Notes: generated by a model not told the origin, from the letters alone. A DNA stretch of 64,000 nucleotides from Tannerella sp. (GCA_031285565.1 JAITVY010000077.1:1-64000), one strand, 5' to 3'; positions 1 to 9,290 are shown, counted from the stretch's first letter. Numbers and translations: made by a program.

Positions 1-92
1 TGGATCAGGCCACTCAGGGAATAGAAGCCCCGGCGCATGTCTGCCGGATAAGGATACAGGTAATAGTTCATCGAAGGAGTCAGATGCAGCAT
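1..92 (-). CDS. tnpB: IS66 family TnpB, N-terminal part (cut by window edge)
   Basis: Only the first 30 codons are present on the minus strand, starting at ATG 92-90. The peptide begins MLHLTPSMNYYLYPYPADMR and continues with a GF..LSGLI pattern. This matches the start of IS66 Orf2 (TnpB), a small accessory protein needed for transposition of many IS66 elements. The start codon follows the tnpA stop (96-94) after one base, so the two are probably translationally coupled, which is the usual IS66 arrangement. The rest of the element, including the tnpC transposase, would lie beyond the left edge. Identification rests on motif and order; the protein is incomplete here. Confidence 0.8.
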   Translation of the reverse strand, partial: MLHLTPSMNYYLYPYPADMRRGFYSLSGLI

Positions 93-93
93 A

Positions 94-414
94 TCAACGG
101 GGCTTTAACAGGGTAAGGACATCTTCAACGGTAATGTTGCCACGCAAACGCAGGGTGGTACCCTCCGGGTAGGTGATCTCCAATTGGTTCTCTGTCCCGC
201 AGAAGCCGGAGGAAGATTTTGCCGGAGTATCTACCGCAAGAGGCAGGAAGCCATTGCCGACTAGCGGATGGGAAGATGATACACGGATGCGCTTTTGCCA
301 ATAATAGAATTTACTTGGGTGAATGCCTTCGTTCGAGCAGAAACCATTTACCGTTAAACCTGATGAACGGTAGCGGGTGTATATCTCCTCAAAGCGTTTT
401 CGATCTAATTGCAT
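94..414 (-). CDS. tnpA: IS66 family accessory protein TnpA
   Basis: This 106-residue protein starts MQLDRKRFEEIYTRYRSSGL and carries the pattern FCSNEGIHPSKFYYWQKRIR. That is the helix-turn-helix region of the IS66 Orf1/TnpA (transposase_8-like) family. It probably binds the element's ends or assists the TnpC transposase. It lies directly upstream of tnpB, as in other IS66 elements, and its start is about 76 bases inside the presumed right end of the element at 490. The C-terminal half (LEITYPEGTTLRLRG) is also typical of the family. Family assignment is firm from the motifs; activity of this copy cannot be judged. Confidence 0.88.
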   Translation of the reverse strand: MQLDRKRFEEIYTRYRSSGLTVNGFCSNEGIHPSKFYYWQKRIRVSSSHPLVGNGFLPLAVDTPAKSSSGFCGTENQLEITYPEGTTLRLRGNITVEDVLTLLKPR

Positions 415-491
415 AATACATTAATATTGATTTATGCAAAGGTAAAGGCGAATACATATGACGCAAAGACGGGATTCGCCGAAGGGTTACT

Positions 492-1197
492 GTAAAATAT
501 ACATTGATACTATTGTTTATTGCATTCAATGCAATACCTACACAGGCGCAATTTCATTTCGGTGCAGATGCCGGTTATACAAACAGTCATTTTAATGTTA
601 AAAATCCCAAGGATATTAAAATAACATCTAAGGAATGCCCTGGGTTTCAATTCACAGTAATTGCGTCATATTTACATAACGATATATTATGGTTGGAGTC
701 AGGATTAACATTTGAGTGCCAAGGAATATCCTTTGACCCTGATTTAACCAATGGTTACATTGATACGGACGAAGAAACGTACGACCCATTCTCGAAATTT
801 GAGGTAAAAACAAATAGTATTGAAATGCCATTGTGGATAGGCGTAAAAATTAATTTAAGCAAAGATTTTTCAATACTACCCAAAGGCGGTCTTTTTTTTA
901 TCAATGGATATTTGGGGAAAAGCCATTACAGAAGGGATTGATTCTGACAGTGAGCCTTTCCGGTCAGAATTTGATTTATTTTCTAATTTGATTGAATGGG
1001 GATATCAGGTTAATCCTCCGGATTATAGAGATAAATTGCAACAACTTGATGCCGGGACTTTGATTGGTTTTGATTTAATGTGGGATAAATGGGCATTACG
1101 TAGTGCATATAAATGGGGACTAATCAACCGGAATTTTTTGGGTTATCAATTGAAAAGTCAGACTTTATCTGTATCGTTAGCATATTATTTTAAGTAA
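492..1197 (+). pseudogene. Small outer-membrane beta-barrel protein, 5'-truncated and frameshifted
   Basis: The reading frame from 492 gives VKYTLILLFIAFNAIPTQAQ, a signal peptide ending at an AQAQ-like cleavage site but lacking its initiator ATG. The IS66 end at 490 replaces the start. A TTG at 504 is the only nearby alternative start. The barrel continues (FHFGADAGYTNS) to a stop at 939-941. The rest of the protein (about 90 residues, ending SLAYYFK) is in another frame from about 904. The shift lies most simply in GGGGAAAA at 914-921, because GLFFINGYLGK then reads on into AITEGIDSD, matching the GLY-x3-G-x2-GK pattern of this porin/PorT-like family. With two lesions the gene is very likely inactive, unless one is a sequencing error. 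Confidence 0.75.
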
Positions 1198-1333
1198 AAG
1201 TATTCTACTTTTTACGGTTATGTAAAAACAACTTTATGCACAACAAACTTTTAATTTAAATATTTTATATACAGGAATTTAAACCTATCCCAACAATTAG
1301 ATTCAATTACTACAAACCAAAAAAATAATAAAT

Positions 1334-2259
1334 ATGAAAAAGAATTTTATGTTTTTAGCAATGTTCATTGCGATGTTTGCTATCAATGCCTGCCAGTATG
1401 AAGAAAACGGTAATTTGTTATCTGACAATGATAATATAGATCATACAAGAAAAGTATTCGTTAATGTTGACGAATACAAAAAATGCTTGGAAGAATTTGC
1501 TAATGCTGATAAAACTGAACTTCGTTCAAACAAAGTTTCATCGGAAGAAAAAAATCAGACCATAGTTGAAAAGTTTCTTTATTTAAGTTCCTTAGATCAG
1601 ATTTTTAATGAAAATCATGAATTTCAAATAGACAACCAAATTATTAAGTTAGGAAAATCAGGTTATACTACTTATATAATTGATGTGCCATATTACGAAA
1701 GTGCATTATGCTTTATCAAAAACGAGAGCTCATTATTAATTAATTTAAGTAGCTATAAGAAGATTGAGGAGGAACTGTATCAGAGATCGATGAAGGGCTA
1801 ATTTTGCATTATAGTGGTGAACCACTTGTAGAAGAACAAGACATTACAGATGATATTATAAATAATGACAAAATAATAACGAGAGCTGCTTTAAATCCTT
1901 ACGAATTAAAGGTTTCTTTTTGGAGTACAAGTAATTTTATTTTTAATGGTTGTGGAGTGGAAATATCATATAAAGAGGCTAATAACAAAGGCAAGTTGCA
2001 GGGGTATAATACAAATTTAGGCATGTATTGGCAAGGTATTGTAACAACACACAAATCAAAGGATGATAATGGTATGGGGCAGATTTCACGTTTTGGAAAT
2101 GGTTACAAATACGACACAGGCTCTTCTGATAAGAAAACATTTGGAGAAGTTGGTGGCGTTTTTATGCATAGATTCAAATACTATTTGATTGGTGGTTCTA
2201 TTTGGGGAACAGCTCTTCACAGTAGTGGAACAACTATACAGAAAGGGCAATTTGATTAA
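1334..2259 (+). pseudogene. Putative surface lipoprotein, frameshifted
   Basis: The gene starts MKKNFMFLAMFIAMFAINACQ, a lipoprotein signal with cysteine 20. It runs 155 residues to a stop at 1799-1801. In the +2-shifted frame the reading continues without interruption as GTVSEIDEGLILHYSGEPLV and so on to 2259, about 160 more residues rich in beta-strand-like sequence. The join falls near the GAGGAGGAA tract at 1764-1774, so a single-base change split one gene of about 310 codons. I do not recognise the family. It resembles in layout the broken lipoprotein at 3531-4471 (lipobox, short helical region, beta-rich C-terminus) and lies between two small barrel genes. Confidence 0.65.
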
Positions 2260-2357
2260 CTATCCATTTTATAAAAATGAACTAAATTATCTTACATTTC
2301 ATTTTTATAATATCAGATTAATCCTTTAGTTTTGAAATCAAAAAAGGAACAAATACT

Positions 2358-2903
2358 ATGAAATGCAAAATTTTGATGCTGTTATTACTGTTTCCCCCTT
2401 TAAGTAGAAGTATTTACTCGCAAGAAAATAATATAATTATTGGATTAAGTGGGACTACCAATATGGTTAATGGATATCCATATGGGGGCTACATAAATGG
2501 TGGTTATGAATATAAAGTAACATCTTCTCACAAAAATTATTTTGCACTAGAAGGTCGTTTTACAAGTGGATTTATTTTTGAACCATCGGAATACAATGAT
2601 TTGATATTAGGCTTGTCAATATTACCTCGCTTTTATTATAATATAGGTTATTATAACTTATATACCTTTATTGATATCCAACTAGGAGGCAACTTACAAA
2701 ATGTTCATAGTGATACAAAAAATGCTGTTAAATTATATCCAACTTATGGTGCACGATTAGGGATAAAAGCGAACAAAATAGCAGTATTCTTTAGTGGTAT
2801 TCAAAGAGGGGTAAATAATTTTATAAATAAAACCGCATTTCCAAGTAAAGTGAAAAATCCTATGGAATGCGAAGTTGGGATTAGCTATTATTTTGATATA
2901 TGA
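2358..2903 (+). CDS. Small outer-membrane beta-barrel protein (putative)
   Basis: This 181-residue protein has an N-terminal signal peptide (MKCKILMLLLLFPPLSRSIYSQ) followed by alternating hydrophobic/polar stretches rich in Gly, Tyr and Asn. It ends GISYYFDI, an aromatic C-terminus typical of outer-membrane barrels. The length fits an 8-stranded barrel. No more specific family can be named. It follows the broken lipoprotein by about 100 bases and may have been co-expressed with it. Unlike its neighbours it is intact. A short inverted repeat (2922-2928 with 2941-2947) just after the stop could be a weak terminator. Confidence 0.6.
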   Translation: MKCKILMLLLLFPPLSRSIYSQENNIIIGLSGTTNMVNGYPYGGYINGGYEYKVTSSHKNYFALEGRFTSGFIFEPSEYNDLILGLSILPRFYYNIGYYNLYTFIDIQLGGNLQNVHSDTKNAVKLYPTYGARLGIKANKIAVFFSGIQRGVNNFINKTAFPSKVKNPMECEVGISYYFDI

Positions 2904-3530
2904 GCAGTATGGAATTATCATACAGGCAATACGATAACAATGCCTGTTGAGAAATATCACAGTTAAACATGACGAAAAAAACACGAATCCATCGGTATTT
3001 TTGTGATAAAATGCTATAAAAGGACGTTCCTTACTTTGAACGGGTTATGGATGCGAAAAACATGATGTGCGTATCTTGCTTACAGTAAGTGTATTATAAG
3101 TACACCCTGTCCCAATTAAACAATGTTAATCGATTCATTTTCAGCAAATAAAAAATTAGAGTTGTCCCTATCTTTTTTTCATATTTATTTGGTTGTTTTT
3201 TTTGAATAAGTGATTTTTGTACCCGAAATTAAAATCTTCCCCCATAATGAAAAATGTAATAACAATGATTATATCATACCGCATGGACATCCACTGGCTG
3301 TGCAAAACCAACTTAAGCACACTTAGGTTATTGTCAGGAGTGCTTTCGCAACACACGACAATAGCTGATAACCGTTTTTGATGGTGTGATGAAAAGCCTG
3401 AACATAAAAAAACCTTCTTAAAGGCAAATAATCACAGGAAACGACACCAAGCTCATACTCACACAATAAGAAGGCACAACAAAAATAGAATTTTCAAATT
3501 AAATAAGCATATTAAATCAGAACAATTTAA
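2904..3530. other. 627-bp AT-rich non-coding stretch
   Basis: No convincing gene is present. A 7-bp hairpin (ACAGGCA 2922-2928 / TGCCTGT 2941-2947) follows the upstream gene. Short frames on both strands (for example a 32-codon plus-strand frame from 3281) have no signal peptide, no recognisable motif and no clear promoter. The stretch may contain decayed sequence, since flanking genes are broken, but I see no transposase motif or terminal repeats. Confidence 0.5.
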
Positions 3531-4471
3531 ATGAATAAAAATATATTAATACTTGCAGTTTGTACATTTGTGTTTTTTTCGTGTACGAATGATGAGGATG
3601 TAGTATCTTCAAATGAAAAGGGAAACTTACCAGATATTACTGTAAAAAATGGAATGTTAGTTTTTAAAGATCAATCAGTTTATGAATCAACCGAACGTAG
3701 ATTGAATGGAGCAGGTCTTTCAGATAAAATATCATTTCTGGATTCAGTTGGTTTTAGATCACAGTTATATATCATGAATGAAGCTGATCAGGAGTTGGAA
3801 TCTCTTTGTACAAGCGAAAGTGCTGATGTTTTCAGCCATGGTTATAAGATATTTAAAGAAAAATATGAAGGGCTATTCATGTTCAATGATATTGAAAAGA
3901 CTGACCTTTCTCCGTATTGCCGCTTAGAGCAATTAGATCTAAGTATTTTTGCAAATAACGATGGTAAATTTATGATCGGAGACAGCTTAGTTAAATGTGA
4001 TTGTTTCGAAACTTTTTCTGATTTTTCTTCAAAAATTTCCTATGCTATGTTAGATACTGATGATTCCTACATTTCGACTCGTGCTGACGAAGTCAATCGT
4101 GCTCATGTAAAAGAAGATAAACGAAAAGTTGGAATGTATTAAGCAGAACACAATCAGCCGTATATGCGAACTTTACTGCTCAGAAGAAAAATATATTTGG
4201 ATGGGTACGTTATAGTACCGAATATTATTTTGAAATTAAAATAAAGAGTGGTGATTATCGACATTTACACCATACAGCTTCTAATGGACAAGAAACTTAT
4301 GTTAGAGTATATCCGGGTGCTTCAGTTAAAAGTGAAACCAAGGAACTATCTGGAAATATTACCATAAAAATAGGGATGATCCCAGGTCTTGATCCAGCGA
4401 GTGGAACATTTGAAATATGGTCACGAGGCGTCTCTTATGAAGCAAGAGGGATAGGAATAATGGCTTTATAA
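3531..4471 (+). pseudogene. Putative surface lipoprotein, frameshifted
   Basis: The gene starts MNKNILILAVCTFVFFSCTN, a lipoprotein signal with cysteine 18. It then has DITVKNGMLVFKDQSVYEST, a pattern I associate with Bacteroidales surface lipoproteins. Reading stops at 4140-4142. In another frame the sequence continues as KSWNVLSRTQSAVYANFTAQ, then GWVRYSTEYYFEIKIKSGDY, and ends GIGIMAL with TAA at 4469-4471. The shift is most simply placed in the CGAAAAG tract near 4125-4131. The full protein would have about 312 residues, almost the same as the broken lipoprotein at 1334-2259, and both have beta-rich C-termini. Function is unknown. Confidence 0.65.
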
Positions 4472-4604
4472 TAACTTCGAATAAAACATGCCAATAGTTG
4501 ATATTATTAAATTCAGAATACAAAATATAATTTCATTATTGGTATGATTTTTTGAAATAAAAACAAAGAATCACATATATAAAACCTTTTAATTAACAAT
4601 CATT

Positions 4605-5189
4605 ATGTCTAAGAAAAATGCTTTTTTAATTTACCTATTGTTATTATCAACATTGCATGTTTGCGCTCAAAAAAAGTTCTTTGTAACCCCCAAAATCGGA
4701 TTAAACCTGTCAACCATTACAAATGTTGATAGCGACTGGAAATCCGGATTGAATATAGGATGTGGAGTTGAATGGCTTCCTTTTTCCAAAATAGGGTTTG
4801 AAAGTGGGCTTTATTATGCGAATTTGGGTGCAGACAATGTCACTTTGGAAAACAGTAACACTTCGGCAACTGTAAAAGCTGGTTACTTACAACTACCTTT
4901 AGTAGTCAAATATTATGCTTATAAAGGGCTGCATGCATTTGCCGGTCCACAAGCAGGATATAAAATAAGCTCATCGGAAAAGCCGGTTAGTATACTCAAT
5001 TATGGAAAGGATTTTGACTTTAGCGGCATAATCGGCCTGGGTTATCAATTTAATTTTGGCCTTGTGCTTTCGGCTAATTATGTTGCCGGATTTACATCTA
5101 ATGATCAAGGTTTCTATAGTACTGTTGCTCATGAAAGCCGGAATTGCCGCAATTCTGCATTCCAGTTTAATTTGGGTTGGCGCTTTTAA
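4605..5189 (+). CDS. PorT-like outer-membrane beta-barrel protein
   Basis: This 194-residue protein has a signal peptide ending VCAQ and then KKFFVTPKIGLNLSTITNVD, the start of the PorT/OMP_b-brl_2 type of small Bacteroidetes barrels (compare KAGMNLSRVTND in the barrel gene at 8655). Strands such as GSGLYYANLG and the final FNLGWRF fit a barrel. It is the first gene of an apparent operon: the DUF4249 lipoprotein begins 9 bases after its stop and a TonB receptor follows. It may support surface display or transport by that receptor, but its role cannot be read from sequence. It should not be assumed to be the T9SS component PorT. Confidence 0.7.
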   Translation: MSKKNAFLIYLLLLSTLHVCAQKKFFVTPKIGLNLSTITNVDSDWKSGLNIGCGVEWLPFSKIGFESGLYYANLGADNVTLENSNTSATVKAGYLQLPLVVKYYAYKGLHAFAGPQAGYKISSSEKPVSILNYGKDFDFSGIIGLGYQFNFGLVLSANYVAGFTSNDQGFYSTVAHESRNCRNSAFQFNLGWRF

Positions 5190-5198
5190 AAGAGGGAG

Positions 5199-6080
5199 AT
5201 GAAAAAAGCGGCCGTCTATTTATGTATCATCGCATCAATCAGCGGATGCTCTGTTGATTTTAACCCTACGATTGACAAAGCATCTGAATGCATAGTTATC
5301 AACAGCTTATTACAACCAGACAGCCTTATTACAGTCCGGCTTTATGCCGCCGTAGTTGAAGATAGAGGAATGAAAACTATTCCTTTACAAAATGCGTATG
5401 TTATATTGAAAGAGAATCAAGTTGTAATATTTGAAGGGGTAGTTGATAGCGTATTAAATTTAAATATTTATCCGAAAACAGGCGCACTTTATTCCATCGA
5501 AGCTATACATGCAGGTTATTCGCAGGTTCATGCAGAAACAAGTATTCCTACCCCTATCTATTGCAAAGTAGATTGTGATGAAGAGAGGATTATTGATTTG
5601 TATGAATTTGATATTCCTGACAACAGAGTTCCTCTTTGGATCACAGCTTCAGCACTTTTTACAGATACAGATCCATTGCAATTTGCCGAATTATACTGCA
5701 ATAATCTTTTGGTAGATAATTTCAACAGGGAAGAAGGTAGCGATATTGTTAATAAACAAGTGGGTTCAGGTTATCATGAATCTTTTCTAAGAATAAAAAC
5801 TGAAAATCAAATAAGATTAGAAACGATCCAATTCTTACCTATGTTAAACCGGTCTATCTTATGGGAAAATTTTTCCGGTATAGAAATTCGCCTCATTGCG
5901 GCAAGCAAAGAATACGATCAATACTGTAAAACATATTATCAACTATTAGATATTCCCATATCAGATGATATATCAGCAATATTGTATCAACCGGTACATG
6001 TGTATAGTAACATAATTGGAGGGCTGGGAATTTTTGCAGGGAAATCTGATATCGGTTATTTTTTTGAAGAAACGAACTAA
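5199..6080 (+). CDS. DUF4249 family lipoprotein
   Basis: The 293-residue protein has a lipoprotein signal (ISGC, cysteine 17). It then shows the layout of DUF4249 proteins: a first beta-domain with CIVINSLLQPDSLITVRL and NAYVILKENQVVIFEG, a second with YSIEAIHAGYSQVHAETSIP, then a larger beta-rich region. In Bacteroidetes this family is regularly encoded beside a TonB-dependent receptor, as here, where the receptor starts 6 bases downstream. A likely role is a surface or periplasmic partner of that receptor, perhaps helping bind substrate, but no substrate is known from the sequence. Family call is by pattern recognition. Confidence 0.75.
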   Translation: MKKAAVYLCIIASISGCSVDFNPTIDKASECIVINSLLQPDSLITVRLYAAVVEDRGMKTIPLQNAYVILKENQVVIFEGVVDSVLNLNIYPKTGALYSIEAIHAGYSQVHAETSIPTPIYCKVDCDEERIIDLYEFDIPDNRVPLWITASALFTDTDPLQFAELYCNNLLVDNFNREEGSDIVNKQVGSGYHESFLRIKTENQIRLETIQFLPMLNRSILWENFSGIEIRLIAASKEYDQYCKTYYQLLDIPISDDISAILYQPVHVYSNIIGGLGIFAGKSDIGYFFEETN

Positions 6081-6086
6081 CATATT

Positions 6087-8390
6087 ATGAAAATTAAGCT
6101 TGTCATTCTATCCGTTTTTATTCTTATCGTTTTCTTTAAAGGATATTCGCAGGAACAAATTTCAATTAGTGGTATCATTCGCGAAAAATCAACCAGGGAG
6201 GTACTTGTTAACGCAACCATTCAGCTGTCGGGCCAGGTTGCAATATCAAATGAACGAGGCTTTTTCTCCTTAAAGACACTTCGCAAACAACAAGAACTGC
6301 AGGTTTCTTATACTGGTTTTAAATCATATAAAGAAACGCTTAATATACAAAAAGATACAACATTAATTATTGAACTGGAAGAGGGTTTAGAATTATACGA
6401 AGTTGTTGTCACCCAGCAACAAGCTGCGTTAAGAAATAAAGGTTTAGGTAACATTCAGATAGATGTTACACAACTCCGGAAAACCCCGTTATTTTTAGGT
6501 GAACGCGATATTATTAAAACAATGCAATTTTTACCGGGTGTATCTTCCGGAATGGAAGGCTCGTCAAACTTAAATATTCGTGGGGGCACTAATGACCAGA
6601 CACTTTATTTGATGGATGATGTCCCTGTTTACAATCAGAATCACACATTCGGTTTATTGTCTATTTTTAACCCTGAAATATTACGAACCGCAGACCTCTA
6701 TAAAGGAGGCATTCCGACTATGTACGGTAATCGTCTTTCTGGTGTCGCTGCTATTTCATTAAAGGATGGCAATATGCACGAACATCGTCAGTCCTTATCC
6801 ATAGGCTTATTAGCAGGATCTCTTCATCTGGAAGGACCTGCAATAAAAAATAAATTATCCTATAGCTTAACTGCTCGTCGTTCAATACTTGATCTTTTTG
6901 CAAGAGGGATTATGGCAATGAGAGACCATAGTTCCGGCATGTCTTTATTTGCTTTTCACGATATTAATGCAAAATTAGTGTGGAGCCTTAATCCTAAAAC
7001 TAATATATCAACACAATTTTACAATGGCATGGACGATTTATATGCTATAAATAAAGATTATACTTCCAGTAATAGCAGGTATAAAGAAAAATTTGGTTTC
7101 GGTTGGAAAACAACCATGACTTCCGTCCGCTTAACATCCTCTTTACTACCGAATTTATTTTTCTCTACCAATATATATTATACACACTTGAATAACTTCC
7201 AATATTATCAACAAAAAAACAAGTCGTCCGATGATAAATCAAAACTAAGGAATGATATATATTCAGATTTGGAAGAATTTGGGCTGAAAATGAAATTTGA
7301 ACATAAAACCTGTAATCAAAATACATTGTCTTACGGATTAGAGGCTACAAGGCAAAGCTTTGAGCCGGATTTTATGAAAAAGACCATAGATAAGAAGGAT
7401 ATTATTTATAAAACGAAGACTTTGGGTTTAAATACGGTTGGGGGTTATATCTACAATGAAATAAGCTGGGGTAAATGGCATATTGGAACGGGATTGCGTG
7501 CCTCTTTGTATAATAATGAAGAAAAAAGTCTTTTTGTAATAGAACCTCGTGTAAAAATTAACAGACTGATAGGTAACAATAAGATCATGATAGCCTATGA
7601 TTATACAAGTCAGCCAATTCATTCTATCAATGAGATGAATTATAGTGCAAAAAGTGATTTCTGGGTTCCATTTCGTGAAAGCAAGTTACCTGCTGCTCAA
7701 CAATTGTCTCTTGGATGGAAAAACTATACGTATCAGGGACTAACAGTATCAGTTGAAGGATACTGGAAAGAAATGAAAAATCTTCTGCGAATAGATAATC
7801 TGGAAAATTATCTTGACTATCACACTGATTTTTCTATTGGCAAAGGTAGTTCTATTGGTTTGGAACTAATGATTCAATATGAATACAATCGTTTTTCAAC
7901 ATGGTTATCTTACACTTTATCCAAATCAACACGTACTTTTGACAATACCACTCATCCATTTAAGTATGATACTCCAAATGATCTCTCTCTATTTGTATCT
8001 TATGACATATGGAAGAAAGGTTCTATAAAAAATTATCTATCAATGAATATGCAATATCATACAGGAGTCCCGTACTATGTCTCTTCTGTTGATTATCCAA
8101 GTATCGGTTTACCATCCTATTCCAGCGGATACCCCTTTTTTAACACTTCACAGATTAGTTATATACCCAAAAATCCCAACACCCGTTTACCAGATTATTT
8201 CAGGACAGATCTGAACTTCACAATGGAAAAAAAACTAAAAAATAAAGGACAAAGGGTTTGGCAATTTTCACTATTAAATATGACTGGTCATGTGAATCCT
8301 TATGCAGTTTACCGCAATAAAAACGGCCAATATAAAGCATTTTTATTAATACCCTTCCTGCCTTCTTTTTCATACACGAGATATTTTTAA
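6087..8390 (+). CDS. TonB-dependent receptor with carboxypeptidase-like regulatory domain
   Basis: The 767-residue outer-membrane protein has a signal peptide (to GYSQ). Residues about 22-105 form a carboxypeptidase-D regulatory-like domain (ISISGIIREKSTREVLVNAT). A TonB plug follows at about 115-230 (LGERDIIKTMQFLPGVSSGM, NLNIRGGTNDQTLYLMDDVP). The C-terminal barrel ends with an aromatic tail (YTRYF). Such receptors import ligands using energy from TonB-ExbBD. There is no SusD homologue; the partner is the DUF4249 lipoprotein immediately upstream, so this is not a classical Sus system. The ligand is unknown. It is the last gene of the 4605-8390 operon. Confidence 0.9.
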   Translation: MKIKLVILSVFILIVFFKGYSQEQISISGIIREKSTREVLVNATIQLSGQVAISNERGFFSLKTLRKQQELQVSYTGFKSYKETLNIQKDTTLIIELEEGLELYEVVVTQQQAALRNKGLGNIQIDVTQLRKTPLFLGERDIIKTMQFLPGVSSGMEGSSNLNIRGGTNDQTLYLMDDVPVYNQNHTFGLLSIFNPEILRTADLYKGGIPTMYGNRLSGVAAISLKDGNMHEHRQSLSIGLLAGSLHLEGPAIKNKLSYSLTARRSILDLFARGIMAMRDHSSGMSLFAFHDINAKLVWSLNPKTNISTQFYNGMDDLYAINKDYTSSNSRYKEKFGFGWKTTMTSVRLTSSLLPNLFFSTNIYYTHLNNFQYYQQKNKSSDDKSKLRNDIYSDLEEFGLKMKFEHKTCNQNTLSYGLEATRQSFEPDFMKKTIDKKDIIYKTKTLGLNTVGGYIYNEISWGKWHIGTGLRASLYNNEEKSLFVIEPRVKINRLIGNNKIMIAYDYTSQPIHSINEMNYSAKSDFWVPFRESKLPAAQQLSLGWKNYTYQGLTVSVEGYWKEMKNLLRIDNLENYLDYHTDFSIGKGSSIGLELMIQYEYNRFSTWLSYTLSKSTRTFDNTTHPFKYDTPNDLSLFVSYDIWKKGSIKNYLSMNMQYHTGVPYYVSSVDYPSIGLPSYSSGYPFFNTSQISYIPKNPNTRLPDYFRTDLNFTMEKKLKNKGQRVWQFSLLNMTGHVNPYAVYRNKNGQYKAFLLIPFLPSFSYTRYF

Positions 8391-8654
8391 TAATTATTTG
8401 TCATAAAATACAGTATTTAAACCTACAGGTTGAATACTTGTATATAAGTCCTAAAAACGTTCTGCCACCTTACTAGCTCATAGTAAGCCCCTTGCTACGC
8501 CAACAAATAAATTGAGAGTATATTAATGCAAACAATTTATAATACAATCCCAACATATAGAATAGGGATATATTGCTTTTCCTGTCTCTTTATAGATAAG
8601 TACCATAAAAATGAGCAAAATCAAAAGATATTTATCATATAAATTTTACACACT

Positions 8655-9290
8655 ATGAACAAAAAAGGATTTATCTTATTAATGTTTCTATTTTCCACCT
8701 TCTATGGACACAGTCAATTAACCTGGAATGTAAAAGCAGGTATGAACTTAAGCAGAGTAACAAACGATCAAATGGATATTGATCTGAAGCCGGGATATCA
8801 GGTAGGTGCAGGGATGGATTATTTCTTTAATGACCATTGGGGAATCCAGTCTTCGTTGATGCTGATCAGTAAAGGATATAAAAGTAAGGGGGACTATAAT
8901 TATCCTCCGGCATGGGAAGCGCCGGCAAAAACATATGACCGGACAGAAAACAGGGTTTACATTGAACTACCGGTTACGCTAGCCTATAAATTCAAAATTG
9001 CCGCTCATATCAACCTGATATTAAGCAGTGGAGGATATATCAGTTACGGCATCGCCGGAAAACACAAGAATAATATTACGTTAAAAGATGGCCATACAGC
9101 AACTGATAAATATAATACTTTCGCTAAGAACACTACTGATAAATTTGATACAGGTATAGTGGGTGGGGCAACATTAGAATTCAGGAACAAATATACAATC
9201 GGTTTAGTTGGTGAATGGGGGCTTAAGTCGGCTATCGGAGATTTTTCCAAAAATCAGACATACGGATTGAATATAGGATATAAATTTTAA
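8655..9290 (+). CDS. Porin family outer-membrane beta-barrel protein
   Basis: The 211-residue protein has a signal peptide (to GHSQ) and then LTWNVKAGMNLSRVTND, typical of the PorT-like outer-membrane barrel family. It has regular aromatic strands (GYQVGAGMDYFFNDHWGIQS, GGYISYGIAGK) and a C-terminal GLNIGYKF. The GGYISYGIAGK segment matches the position where the broken barrel gene at 492-1197 reads GLFFINGYLGK, which supports a common family. It stands alone, about 265 bases after the TonB receptor, and is followed by a strong inverted repeat. Specific function is unknown. Confidence 0.75.
   Translation: MNKKGFILLMFLFSTFYGHSQLTWNVKAGMNLSRVTNDQMDIDLKPGYQVGAGMDYFFNDHWGIQSSLMLISKGYKSKGDYNYPPAWEAPAKTYDRTENRVYIELPVTLAYKFKIAAHINLILSSGGYISYGIAGKHKNNITLKDGHTATDKYNTFAKNTTDKFDTGIVGGATLEFRNKYTIGLVGEWGLKSAIGDFSKNQTYGLNIGYKF

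Larger units (their letters stand above)
1..490 (-). mobile_element. IS66-family insertion sequence, promoter-proximal end
   Basis: The segment holds tnpA and the start of tnpB in IS66 order on the minus strand. The end of the element is placed at 490 because, read on the minus strand, the terminus begins GTAACCCTTCGGCGAATCC, and IS66 ends commonly begin GTAA. Immediately beyond 490 the sequence becomes the signal-peptide coding region of a barrel protein gene. If the end is correct, the 8-base target duplication would be TGTAAAAT (491-498). The other end is outside the window, so the duplication cannot be confirmed. Confidence 0.72.

Noticed and set aside
3168..3356. 62-codon minus-strand frame in the 627-bp gap
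   Set aside because: No promoter, signal or recognisable motif; an A/T-rich chance frame.
4605..5189. Assignment of this barrel as the T9SS component PorT
   Set aside because: Many small Bacteroidetes barrels share the same opening pattern, and the neighbours are a DUF4249-TonB receptor pair, not T9SS genes.
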